Positions 54,801 through 62,453 of a stretch of DNA of 64,000 nucleotides are shown here, one piece after another. The DNA comes from Maridesulfovibrio sp. Its GTDB lineage: Bacteria > Desulfobacterota > Desulfovibrionia > Desulfovibrionales > Desulfovibrionaceae. The DNA lies in the NCBI RefSeq assembly GCF_963667685.1, contig NZ_OY763932.1:248001-312000 (forward strand). Direction: 5' to 3'. Position numbers and translations under genes: made by a program. Numbering within the stretch: position 1 is the first letter of the stretch; each line of letters opens with the position of its first letter. Below the pieces are notes generated by a model. The model saw only the letters and a program-made list of their open reading frames with translations, ran no database searches and was not told the DNA's origin.

Positions 54801-54940
54801 ACAGTAATTTCCGGTTCAGTTACTGAGGGAGAAAGCTGGTACGGCAGGCCGGAAAGGGCCATACCGCCAAACAGAACCAGCAGGATAACTCCGACCAGCA
54901 CAGAAACAGGTTTTTCAATTGAAAACTTTACAAAATCCAT
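51824..54940 (-). CDS. RND-family efflux transporter, inner-membrane pump
   Basis: 1038 residues of the AcrB/MdtB type with twelve membrane segments and two large periplasmic loops. Proton-relay segment GMLVDNAIVVLENIDR has Asp-Asn where AcrB has Asp-Asp; VVNNAILIV is the matching part in the second half. N-terminal SIEKPVSVLVGVILLVLFGG and PYQLSP are standard. It would take drugs or other amphiphiles from the membrane or periplasm. GGAG precedes the ATG; it follows its adaptor by 21 bp. No outer-membrane TolC gene is adjacent. Confidence 0.94.
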   Translation of the reverse strand: MDFVKFSIEKPVSVLVGVILLVLFGGMALSGLPYQLSPSVTEPEITVETTWTGATPYEIERDIIEEQEKVLKGVTGLMEMESECFDSFGRISLRFKIGTNIDDALLRVSNKLNEVKKYPSDSDRPVISATGASASPVIWMIMRTLPENKHHINEFATYFEDEVRQYIERVDGVADLFVGGGTEKEMHIIIDSEKLAAYNLTIDEVIKVLQSENANVAAGNLGVGRRDYRIRTTAEFKSPEEIEQVVITSSGQQRVTIADVGRVVPGFAKDTVAMLHNGTPGMAIGIKPEPGANVLEVTENVRKVVEELNSGLLADKGVFLDWVYDQAPYINGAIDLVKQNIIIGGVLAVIVLLTFLQSFSATIIVAIAIPISVIGSFIVFGGLGRTLNIVSMSGISFAVGMLVDNAIVVLENIDRHRGMGKAPYQAAYDGASEVWGAVLASTLTTVAVFLPVVFIEEEAGQLFKDIAIAVTCAISLSMFVSISVIPMLAKQFYSISKRKKKVKENLLTRIGAKSSDWIMAVLDLSIRNWVTRLSTVFILVAASALLVVSFFPKMEYLPQGNRNLILSILIPPPGLSFEERASIGEYIAAQTEPHMHKEKDGFPSVEQLFYVSAPDINLFGAISGDEERPAALIPLFNRIMNSIPGMFGVSIQASIFETGLGKGRMVAVDFSGPDLPKLMAAAGTMFGMARQAIPGGQVRPIPSLEMLYPEVRIVPDRDRIRAAGMSSQEIGEALDVLMDGRKIGDYKEEGKKKIDLKLMASGNLVDTPEALYESLVATPQGWAVPVSSLSHLERTYGITQIRHLERQRTVTLQITPPKTMPLEQAMDIIHNQLIPKVKEMGLMDGVNVRMSGAADKLTQTREAMQWNFLLAVVITYLLMAALFGNFIYPFIILLTVPLAGAGGFLGLKLENLFIAPQPLDVLTMLGFVILIGVVVNNAILIVHQSLNNVRFEGMEHRDAVLEATRSRLRPIYMSATTSIFGMLPLAIAPGPGSELYRGLGAVVLGGLALSTVFTVFMIPALLMFFIKMEKVGHGEAEA

Positions 54941-54961
54941 TATCTACTCCGCGCCGCGGGG

Positions 54962-56017
54962 CTATTTATTGTCAATAATAACAGGCTGGCCGGGTCTGAG
55001 CCGCTCGTTACCCTTGGTAACGATATCCATTCCGGATTTGAGCCCCTTACCGCGTACTCCGGCATTCATACCCTTAAAGCCTACGACCTGTACCGGAAAA
55101 GGCTGAGCTTTGCCGTCAATAATGGCGATGACCATTGTCGTACCGCGCAGTGTGAGAACCGCATCCCGGGGAACCACAACAGTTTCGCTGGCAATGCCGT
55201 TCGGCAGGGAAACACGGGCTTCCATGCCCTGCTTAAACCCTGTATCACCGATAATTCGAATCTTTACAGGAAAAGTTCGGCTGGCAATATCTCCGCGCGG
55301 AATGACAGCAAAGACTTTACCTTTGTACTCATTGTCCGCGGCAGCAATGCTAACTTCAAGGCCGGGTTTGACAACCATGGCAACATCCTGTGGAACATTA
55401 ACCACAACATCGTAGCTGTTGTTCATACCCAGCTTTACTACATCGGCGCCCACTGGGAGCCATTCTCCGAGGTAAACAGAACGTTTCAGCACAATACCGT
55501 CAAAAGGTGCGCGGATCGTCTTTTTATCAAGCTGGATCTGCAGACGATGCAGCTTTGCCTGAGAGGAAGCAAGTTCGCTCTCCATGGCCAGTGCCTTGAA
55601 ACGCTTTGAGTCGTATTCACCTTCATGGACAGAACCGCTCTGGAAAAGCTTGGTGATACGCTGGTCATTACGCTTGGCAAGGTCGTAGTTGGCTTTTGCT
55701 TCCGCGTAGGCAGCTTGGGCTGCAAGTATTTCAGTGTTCAGCAAATCAGAACTGAGCCTGATCAATACATCACCTTTTTTGACTACATCACCTTCTTCAA
55801 CATCGACTCTGACAATTTTACCGCTAACCTCGGATGCAACATCAGAAGTTTCGGAGAAATATACAGTACCGATGTAAGAAGATTCCGGGGCAACCTGCCC
55901 GGAGAAAGATTTTGACGTAGCGACATGAGCCGGCGGCATCTGTGCTTCCTGCTTCTCTGCGGCGAAAGCAGGACAGGCCAAAAACGAAAAAATCAAAAAT
56001 AATATTATCCGTTGCAT
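54962..56017 (-). CDS. RND efflux periplasmic adaptor (membrane fusion protein)
   Basis: 351 residues from ATG 56017, chosen for GGAG seven bases upstream (a TTG six codons earlier is rejected). The signal peptide runs to about 20 (SFLACPAFAA). Then a lipoyl-like half (VSGKIVRVDVEEGDVVKKGDVLIRL), a coiled hairpin of about 60 residues, the second lipoyl half (IRAPFDGIVLKR), a beta-barrel and the membrane-proximal domain (VVPRDAVL). It bridges the pump to an outer-membrane channel. First gene of the two-gene efflux operon. Confidence 0.93.
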   Translation of the reverse strand: MQRIILFLIFSFLACPAFAAEKQEAQMPPAHVATSKSFSGQVAPESSYIGTVYFSETSDVASEVSGKIVRVDVEEGDVVKKGDVLIRLSSDLLNTEILAAQAAYAEAKANYDLAKRNDQRITKLFQSGSVHEGEYDSKRFKALAMESELASSQAKLHRLQIQLDKKTIRAPFDGIVLKRSVYLGEWLPVGADVVKLGMNNSYDVVVNVPQDVAMVVKPGLEVSIAAADNEYKGKVFAVIPRGDIASRTFPVKIRIIGDTGFKQGMEARVSLPNGIASETVVVPRDAVLTLRGTTMVIAIIDGKAQPFPVQVVGFKGMNAGVRGKGLKSGMDIVTKGNERLRPGQPVIIDNK

Positions 56018-56251
56018 AGAAAAGCTCCGATACAATTTATAACTTTACGGTGTTAACGGGCACACTTTACGTAAGATCGCAGTATAGTCAACCGGGAACA
56101 GATCTAAACAATAAGTATGCGCTCACATATTTAATTAATTTAAAAATAATCAACTTCTCGACATGGGCCAATTTATAATTTATTATTGTTAAATTTTCGT
56201 TATATACAGACCTAAAGAATATATTTAACGCCATTATAACCTTGGACAGCC

Positions 56252-56584
56252 ATGAAACTACTGCTCAAAATATCAATAATTATTTTTTTTTCACTGACAA
56301 CAACACATGCCTATGCACTTACTATTAAAAATAAATGTAATTATAGTGTTGCTGGGTCAGTTAAAATCGCAGAAAATAAAATCAGTGTAGCCCAATTCAA
56401 CATAGCACCTGGTCAATCTCAAAGAATACTGGACAACTTCGAAAAGGTTCCTATTATTATCAGTACCATTCCAAATGTATATGACATGAAAAAACTAAAA
56501 ATAACCTCAATTGAAATCGACAACCCGGATAGATACATTGAGTTAAAGCAATCCCCAGAAGGAATAAAATTCAAGATGAAATAA
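56252..56584 (+). CDS. Small secreted protein of unknown family
   Basis: 110 residues, more AT-rich than its neighbours. The signal peptide is LLLKISIIIFFSLTTTHAYA with cleavage near 22. The mature protein is Lys-rich and beta-like (NYSVAGSVKIAENK, IAPGQSQRIL) with one Cys. I do not recognise it. No SD is visible before the ATG at 56252. The strong terminator after it supports a real transcript. Possibly a recent acquisition, judging from base composition. Confidence 0.6.
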   Translation: MKLLLKISIIIFFSLTTTHAYALTIKNKCNYSVAGSVKIAENKISVAQFNIAPGQSQRILDNFEKVPIIISTIPNVYDMKKLKITSIEIDNPDRYIELKQSPEGIKFKMK

Positions 56585-56611
56585 TTACCCGATTATCCGC
56601 CGAAGACAAAA

Positions 56612-56646
56612 CCCTCCCCATACTTTGGTACGGGGAGGGCTCTTTT
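56612..56646 (+). terminator. Terminator between small secreted protein gene and icd
   Basis: CCCTCCCCATAC / GTACGGGGAGGG-type hairpin with a short loop and TCTTTTT; symmetric enough to serve icd as well. Confidence 0.85.
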
Positions 56647-56685
56647 TCAGTATTATAAAAGCGGGTAAGTTCGTATAGCTGCTAA

Positions 56686-57831
56686 CTACAGGTTAGCAAG
56701 AATAATCTCTCCAAATTCTTTACACCCGACCTGTTCGGAACCACTGATCTGACTTGCGAGGTCTACAGTGACTTTCTTAGCGGCAAGTGCTTTTTCAACC
56801 GCATTTTTGATCAGTGCGGCAGCTTCGCCCATGCCGTTATTTTCGAGCAGCATAGCACCGGAGAGCAGAATACTTCCGGGGTTGGCAAGATCTTTACCGG
56901 CAATTGTCGGTGCGGTTCCGTGGGTTGCTTCATAAATAGCAAGCTTATCACCCATATTAACGCCCGGAGCAAGCCCGAGGCCACCGACCTGTGCGGCAAG
57001 TGCGTCGGAAAGATAATCACCGTTAAGGTTGGTGGTAGCTACTACGCTGTACTGTTCAGGACGCATAAGCAGTTCCTGGAACATTGCGTCAGCAATACGG
57101 TCCTTAATGATAACCCTGCCGGTGGAGTCTTCACCTTCTTTGACAACCTTGCCTGCATAATCTTCCTCGGCGAGGTCGTAACCCCACTGGCGGAAGCCGC
57201 CTTCGGTGAATTTCATGATATTGCCTTTATGCACCAGAGTCACTGATTCGCGGTTCTGGTCGATGGCGTAATCAATGGCCCGGCGAACCAGACGCTTAGA
57301 ACCAGCAGGAGTAATAGGCTTAATCCCTACTCCGGCAGTGGGATCGATCTTCGCACCCATTTCATTGACGAGAAAATCAATTACCCTCTTAGCTTCAGGA
57401 GATGCCGAACTCCACTCGATTCCTGCGTAGACATCTTCGGTATTTTCGCGAAAAACCACGATATCAACCAGATCAGGACGCTTGACCGGAGACTCGATGC
57501 CTTCGAAATAGCGGATGGGTCGAATGCATGCGTAGAGATCGAAAACCTGTCTCAGGGTAACGTTGAGGGAACGGATTCCTTTACCGACAGGGGTCTGCAA
57601 AGGGCCTTTAATGGCCAATTCAGCTTTGGCGAGGGTATCAAGAGTTTCCTGAGGAAGGTACTCACCTGTAGCTTCATAAGCTTTTTCGCCGGCAAGAAGT
57701 TCAACCCATTCTATTTTGTTTTTACCGGAATAAGCTTTTTCAATTGCGGCATCGAGGACCGGACGGGCTGCGCCCCATACTTCGGGTCCAATACCATCAC
57801 CTTCTATAAAATATACTGTTTTAGTAGACAA
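56686..57831 (-). CDS. icd: NADP-type isocitrate dehydrogenase
   Basis: 381 residues from the TTG at 57831, which has AAGGAG six bases upstream; the ATG eight codons earlier would put that SD inside the gene. Converts isocitrate to 2-oxoglutarate. Family motifs are FIEGDGIGPEVW, the substrate segment GKGIRSLNVTLRQ with the Ser phosphorylated in E. coli, RENTEDVYAGIE, HKGNIMKFTEG and TTNLNGDYLSDALAAQ. The NADP-type specificity is from family resemblance. A small Cys-rich frame ends 11 bp upstream. Confidence 0.94.
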   Translation of the reverse strand: MSTKTVYFIEGDGIGPEVWGAARPVLDAAIEKAYSGKNKIEWVELLAGEKAYEATGEYLPQETLDTLAKAELAIKGPLQTPVGKGIRSLNVTLRQVFDLYACIRPIRYFEGIESPVKRPDLVDIVVFRENTEDVYAGIEWSSASPEAKRVIDFLVNEMGAKIDPTAGVGIKPITPAGSKRLVRRAIDYAIDQNRESVTLVHKGNIMKFTEGGFRQWGYDLAEEDYAGKVVKEGEDSTGRVIIKDRIADAMFQELLMRPEQYSVVATTNLNGDYLSDALAAQVGGLGLAPGVNMGDKLAIYEATHGTAPTIAGKDLANPGSILLSGAMLLENNGMGEAAALIKNAVEKALAAKKVTVDLASQISGSEQVGCKEFGEIILANL

Positions 57832-57842
57832 AACGATCTCCT

Positions 57843-58091
57843 TTATTGCTGGCACAGCTCCGGTTCCTTATTGCTGCGCAGTGAATTGACACCTGTATAA
57901 GAAGTGGCATCAGGTAAGACCGGACGGCGTTTCGAGTCATCATTAAACTGAAAAGAGGAACCGGGTATTTTTCCGTCCGCAGACTGGAAAACGGCAGGAT
58001 TGTATCTGCACAATAGATTACAGAGCGCACAAATACGACAGTCTTGCAAAAAAGTAAAGAAAAGCCAGTCTACAACACCACATAAACACAT
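57843..58091 (-). CDS. Possible small Cys-rich protein upstream of icd
   Basis: 82 codons on the icd strand, ending 11 bp before its start. The frame shows CRICALCNLLC at about 20-30 (C-x2-C-x2-C-x3-C, the 4Fe-4S spacing) and a protein-like polar C-terminus (NDDSKRRPVLPDATSYTG). Against it: no SD before the ATG at 58091, and the first part is hydrophobic and odd. Expression is unproven. Confidence 0.35.
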   Translation of the reverse strand: MCLCGVVDWLFFTFLQDCRICALCNLLCRYNPAVFQSADGKIPGSSFQFNDDSKRRPVLPDATSYTGVNSLRSNKEPELCQQ

Positions 58092-58165
58092 ACTTCGCAA
58101 AATAATTAAATCAGGAAATTTTCACCGAAATACAACTACAGTAACAGCATATAATTCAAAAGCGA

Positions 58166-58196
58166 AAAGGGAGGCCCGCTATACGGACCTCCCTTT
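58166..58196 (-). terminator. Terminator of the flagellin gene
   Basis: AAAGGGAGG / CCTCCCTTT with a 13-base loop, T-rich after it on the minus strand; 30 bp past the flagellin stop. Confidence 0.8.
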
Positions 58197-58225
58197 CTGA
58201 GTTGTATATAACCCATCTGTGATTA

Positions 58226-59110
58226 TTAACCACCGATGAGCTGCATTGCCATCCTGGGCATACCGTTAGCCTGGGAAAGCATGGCCACTGCGGACTGAGT
58301 CAGAATCTGGTTCCTGGTGAATTCAGTCATTTCAGTCGCAACGTCAACGTCGGAAATACGTGATTCCGAAGCCTGAACGTTTTCAGCCTGGATTGAGAGG
58401 TTGGTAATGGTATTTTCCAGTCTGTTCTGGAGAGCACCGAGGTTTGCGCGGATCTTATCCTTGGAGATAATTGCGTTCTGAAGCTTCTCCAAGGACTTCT
58501 GAGCCAGCTCCTGAGTAGAGATGGAGTTATCTGCAGCTGCACCGACACCAAGAGCCGAAGCTGTGGAAGTGCCGATTGAGATGTAGTAATAGTCTTCCGC
58601 ACAATCGTTGCCGGTACCGAAGTGAACCTTTACAGGACCGGTAGATGTGAGACCAGCACCGCTGTGATCGCTGGTAGCTCCGGACATATTACCATTGAGC
58701 AGGTGAATTCCGTTGAAGTCGGTGGCACTTGCGATACGGGTGATTTCTGAAGCCATGGCCTGATATTCAGAGTCGATGATAAGGCGCTGGTCAGAGTTGT
58801 AAGTACCGGTGGATGCCTGAGTTGCAAGTTCCTTCATACGGATGAGCTTTTCATCGATAACACCGAGAGCTCCATCAGCAGTCTGGATCATTGAGATGGC
58901 GTCGTTAGCATTTCGGATACCCTGATTAAGGGACTTGATATCGGAACGCATAAGTTCACGAATTGCCAGACCTGCGGCATCATCAGCTGCGGTTCCAACG
59001 CGGAGACCTGAAGACAGGCGGCGTGTTGAAACACCGAGGTTGCCGTATGATTCCTGCAAGTTGCGGCTTGCATTCATTGCCATCATGTTGTGATTGATTA
59101 CGAGCGACAT
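58226..59110 (-). CDS. Flagellin
   Basis: 294 residues, the filament protein. The N-terminal D0/D1 segment is textbook (SLVINHNMMAMNASRNLQ, RLSSGLRV, DDAAGLAI) and the C-terminal helix ends QANGMPRMAMQLIGG. The variable middle at about 145-210 is short, so the filament lacks large outer domains. GGAGG is eight bases before the ATG. Monocistronic, with a leader of about 460 bases if the sigma-54-like site is its promoter. Export and chaperone genes are not nearby. Confidence 0.96.
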   Translation of the reverse strand: MSLVINHNMMAMNASRNLQESYGNLGVSTRRLSSGLRVGTAADDAAGLAIRELMRSDIKSLNQGIRNANDAISMIQTADGALGVIDEKLIRMKELATQASTGTYNSDQRLIIDSEYQAMASEITRIASATDFNGIHLLNGNMSGATSDHSGAGLTSTGPVKVHFGTGNDCAEDYYYISIGTSTASALGVGAAADNSISTQELAQKSLEKLQNAIISKDKIRANLGALQNRLENTITNLSIQAENVQASESRISDVDVATEMTEFTRNQILTQSAVAMLSQANGMPRMAMQLIGG

Positions 59111-59572
59111 AATAATTCCTCCATGAATTACTTATTGAAATTCGCCTGAGTGGGTCCTTCCACTCCGACCTTTTACTGGTTGAATAGTCAGTACAAAATC
59201 CTCTGGAATTTCTACTGCATAAAATACCCTCCGGAACAGTTCGACATGCGGCCTCGGCCGTTCAACCCGGTAATCACCGAATTCAACCTGGAGCATTTTC
59301 GGGCATTACCTGCATATGGACTCACGCAGGTGTCCGCTTAATCTTTCGGTTAAGACGCAGGACTCCAGTGATGAGTCCGCGACTCTGTACAGGCACGGCC
59401 ATACGGCGGCGATTCTCACATGTCCCGTTCTGGGAAATTTCTCTATGCAGCGAACCGCACATTACCAACCTCCGAGAATCGCACTCGACCAAATACCTTT
59501 ATATGCTCATGTTAACTACGGCTTAATATTTCCGGGCATCCTCCTTTGTTGACTTGAGTATATTTTTACTCT
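59111..59572 (-). promoter_or_regulatory. Long leader upstream of flagellin with many GGA motifs
   Basis: On the minus strand this stretch has about a dozen GGA triplets, several as GGAGG, including one overlapping the flagellin SD. CsrA/RsmA proteins bind such motifs and control flagellin translation in other bacteria. Several SD-like motifs are followed at once by very short frames. I found no riboswitch consensus, including cyclic di-GMP. Confidence 0.4.
59322..59462 (-). CDS. Possible 46-codon leader frame in the flagellin leader
   Basis: ATG at 59462 has GGAGG exactly six bases upstream. The product is basic (ENRRRMAVPVQ, NRKIKRTPA) and unlike known proteins. Given other spurious SD-like sites here, it may be non-coding. 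Confidence 0.25.
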   Translation of the reverse strand: MCGSLHREISQNGTCENRRRMAVPVQSRGLITGVLRLNRKIKRTPA

Positions 59573-59583
59573 GCGGGGGTATT

Positions 59584-59600
59584 TGCAATGGGTATGCCTA
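59584..59600 (-). promoter_or_regulatory. Sigma-54-like promoter upstream of flagellin
   Basis: On the minus strand AGGCATACCCATTGCA gives GG and GC elements exactly ten bases apart, as in -24/-12 promoters. Sigma-54 is a common flagellar regulator. Confidence 0.4.
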
Positions 59601-59862
59601 GAGAGACGAAGATGGTTATTTATTTAAATACAGAAACCACAAGACACTGTTTAGACAGTATTTTTAAAAACAAACGCACCTTAATATTTATAAAGAAAGG
59701 GATAGAAGGAAAAGAAAAGGGAAATATCTGCCCTTCGTTAAGCGGAAAATCTTTCCCGCCAACAGGGATGGGAAAATGTTTACACGATTCTATTTCACCG
59801 ATATGACCCGAAAAGCAAAAGCACCTATAATCCAAAAACAAGCGCCATAGCGCACTTTTTTC
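59601..59862. other. Intergenic region before the PAS kinase gene
   Basis: AT-rich. A plus-strand frame of 72 codons starts at 59588 but its product looks random. A GCGGAAAATC-type imperfect palindrome lies near 59740-59760, and repeat copy 2 lies at its end. No promoter could be chosen with confidence. Confidence 0.4.
59840..59854. repeat. 15-bp intergenic element, copy 2 (inverted)
   Basis: AAGCGCCATAGCGCA, the exact reverse complement of 25879-25893. It ends eight bases before the ATG of the PAS kinase, where an SD would be expected. Confidence 0.5.
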
Positions 59863-62391
59863 ATGAAGATACGAAGCATTCATAAGCTTAATAACCGTAT
59901 CAGGAATTACCTCTGCCTATTCCTGACCATTTTCATTGCGAGCTCACTCTGCTCTTCAATTCTTTTTTTCTGGTCTGTGACCAAAGAAGTGGACAGTAAA
60001 GCGGCAACATGGGCAAACTACCTCGTAGAGCGGATAGCATTTCTGGAGAATGTTGTTACATCAAGGGCAACTTTCAACCATGGGATGTCGATACTCAGAG
60101 TTACGCCTGAAGGCGAAGTTGTTAACAGCAGACCTTTCCCGTCTGAAATAAAATCCGTTGCAAAATCTCCTGTCTTTCAGGAAGTAAAAAACTTTAAGCC
60201 CGGCCAATCCATACTTTTACGCACAAGCGATGTAGAATCTGACGAGCTATACCTTATCCAGCGTTTGGACCACAGCTTCGCGATAGCCAAAGTTCCTCCG
60301 GAAAGCCTGCTGCCTGTCTCCCCTCAGGGAACGGAGCTTTATATTAAAGACAGAGACGGACATTCGATTTTCGAATCAAGTGAAGATTACATTCCTAATT
60401 CGTTCAAGCTGGGTAGACTTCATTTTTCCAAGTTCCACATTATCGCATCTGCGCAAGCTAAAACTCAAAATTTCGGTGGCCTATCCCTGACAATAGGCAA
60501 AGATATTTCGACAGAATTTTATGCCGGAATATCACTTATCCTTTTTACGGCAATATGCCTGGGTATTCTGATCAAAAGGTCAGCGTTCTTGACTTGGGAT
60601 CTTGATAAGAATGAAAAAGATTTTATCAGAATCAACAATCTGCTGAAGAAGGTATCGGATGCCCCGGACAAAAATCTGAACCATCTTCCGGCAATTGAGG
60701 CTACGGCAAAACGAATCCGTGAGGTAGACTGGAACAAAGAAGCGTCGCAGATGGCTTTTCTGGAAAGCAGAAACTATGTCACTGCCACTGCTTTCTTTTC
60801 CAGAAAAATCCTGCGTCTGCTGGAAGAAGTTGCATCGCATTCACGCGAACTAACAAGCTCCCGCAAGAAGTACCATGATCTTGTGCACACCGCCCGTTCC
60901 ATCATTCTCCGTATCGATTGCACGGGCAAATGTACTTTTTTTAATGAATATGCCCAGTCGTTCTTCGGTTTTTCTGAAGAAGAAATGATCGGCGGCAGTA
61001 TTCTCGGCACACTCATTCCAAGAACAGAAAATGGTGATTCTGATCTTGAAAAATTTATTAATGAACTCACCAGCAATCCCGAAGCCTATCCGGTCAGCAC
61101 GAACCGCAACACCCGTAAAGACGGGAGATACGTTTGGGTTCATTGGGCCAACAGCCCTGTGTTTGATGAATCAGGAGTTCTTTCTGAAGTTCTCTGCGTA
61201 GGAACAGACATTACCGAGCGCAAAAAAATGGAGAGTGAACTCCATGAGACCAGAAACTATATCCGCAATATTATCGACTCCATGCCTTCAATGATTATAG
61301 GACTGGATAATGACTGCAAAATAATTCACTTCAACACAGCCGCACTAAATTTGGCCGCTCTACCGGCCAAAGAACTGGAAGGAGCTGATGTTGAGACTGC
61401 TTTCCCCCCACTCGCCAAATATGCATACAGCATTACCCAGGCCATCGAGAGCGGGATTCCGGAAACCGGTATTCGCGCGCAGGGAATAAGCGCTCCGCAC
61501 AGTCATCATGATATTATCATCTACCCTCTCAATGACGGTATGCGCGGAGCTGTTATCCGTATCGATGATGCTACTGAAAGGGTCCAAATAGATGAAATGA
61601 TAATCCAGACAGAAAAAATGATGTCCATCGGGGGGCTGGCAGCTGGAATGGCTCACGAGATCAACAACCCTCTGGGGGGAATTCTTCAGGGTATCCAGAA
61701 CATAGTCCGTCGGATATCACCGGACTTACCGGCAAACCTCCGAGCTGCAGAAAAAGCGGGCTGCTCTGTTGATTCAATAATTGCCTACATGGAAGACCGA
61801 AAAATACTGAAAACACTGGACGGAATAACTGACTCCGGGATAAGGGCTGCGTCCATTGTTTCCGGCATGCTTGAATTCAGCCGTAAAAGCGATTCCCAGA
61901 AGGCTCCGGGCGACCTGCGGAAAATAATGGATAAAGCCACGACTCTCGCAGCTCAGGACTACAATCCCCAGAAGAGATACGATTTCAAGAAAATCACAAT
62001 CACAAAGGATTATGATGAAAATCTTTACCTGACACCCTGCACCGCGACTGAAATCGAACAGGTTTTCCTGAACCTGCTGCGCAATTCGGCACAGGCCATG
62101 AACGACTGGAAAAATATGGACAGGTCCCCGGAAATTGTGATCAGAATCCGCAATGACCGAAATATGGTGAAATGTACAGTTTCCGACAATGGTCCCGGCA
62201 TGGATGAGGCTGTTCGTAAAAGAGTATTTGAACCTTTTTACACAACCAAATCACCGGGGATCGGAACAGGACTGGGACTTTCAGTCTCTTATTTCATCGT
62301 AACCCAGAATCATCAGGGTGTGTTTCTGGTAGATTCTTCACCCGGGCTGGGAACAACCTTCACCATCCAGCTTCCTGCCATGCAAAAATAA
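59863..62391 (+). CDS. PAS-domain sensor histidine kinase
   Basis: 842 residues. Membrane segments at about 14-38 and 222-242 flank a periplasmic sensor of about 180 residues. Two PAS domains are at about 340-465 (IILRIDCTGKCTFFNEYAQ ... GTDITERK) and 475-580. The kinase core has AGMAHEINNPLGGIL (His near 598), NLLRNSAQAM, DNGPGMDE and GTGLGLSV. An insert after the H-box (PDLPANLRAAEKAGC) lengthens the dimer helix. No SD is visible upstream; the 15-bp repeat sits there. No receiver gene is adjacent, so its partner is elsewhere. Confidence 0.9.
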   Translation: MKIRSIHKLNNRIRNYLCLFLTIFIASSLCSSILFFWSVTKEVDSKAATWANYLVERIAFLENVVTSRATFNHGMSILRVTPEGEVVNSRPFPSEIKSVAKSPVFQEVKNFKPGQSILLRTSDVESDELYLIQRLDHSFAIAKVPPESLLPVSPQGTELYIKDRDGHSIFESSEDYIPNSFKLGRLHFSKFHIIASAQAKTQNFGGLSLTIGKDISTEFYAGISLILFTAICLGILIKRSAFLTWDLDKNEKDFIRINNLLKKVSDAPDKNLNHLPAIEATAKRIREVDWNKEASQMAFLESRNYVTATAFFSRKILRLLEEVASHSRELTSSRKKYHDLVHTARSIILRIDCTGKCTFFNEYAQSFFGFSEEEMIGGSILGTLIPRTENGDSDLEKFINELTSNPEAYPVSTNRNTRKDGRYVWVHWANSPVFDESGVLSEVLCVGTDITERKKMESELHETRNYIRNIIDSMPSMIIGLDNDCKIIHFNTAALNLAALPAKELEGADVETAFPPLAKYAYSITQAIESGIPETGIRAQGISAPHSHHDIIIYPLNDGMRGAVIRIDDATERVQIDEMIIQTEKMMSIGGLAAGMAHEINNPLGGILQGIQNIVRRISPDLPANLRAAEKAGCSVDSIIAYMEDRKILKTLDGITDSGIRAASIVSGMLEFSRKSDSQKAPGDLRKIMDKATTLAAQDYNPQKRYDFKKITITKDYDENLYLTPCTATEIEQVFLNLLRNSAQAMNDWKNMDRSPEIVIRIRNDRNMVKCTVSDNGPGMDEAVRKRVFEPFYTTKSPGIGTGLGLSVSYFIVTQNHQGVFLVDSSPGLGTTFTIQLPAMQK

Positions 62392-62398
62392 GAAAAAG

Positions 62399-62432
62399 GC
62401 CCGGAAATCATAAACTGATTTTCCGGGCTTCT
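62399..62432. terminator. Terminator between PAS kinase and nagZ
   Basis: GCCCGGAAA / TTTTCCGGGC hairpin between two convergent genes. Confidence 0.85.
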
Positions 62433-62453
62433 CTCATTTGGGAAAAAACAGTA

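Noticed and set aside
59111-59600. Cyclic di-GMP riboswitch or hammerhead ribozyme in the flagellin leader
   Set aside because: A GATGAGTC-like string occurs, but the conserved cores and pairing of neither RNA class can be built.
59588-59806. 72-codon plus-strand frame with GGGGG upstream
   Set aside because: The product has random-looking composition, it starts in the sigma-54-like site, and no homology is recognisable.
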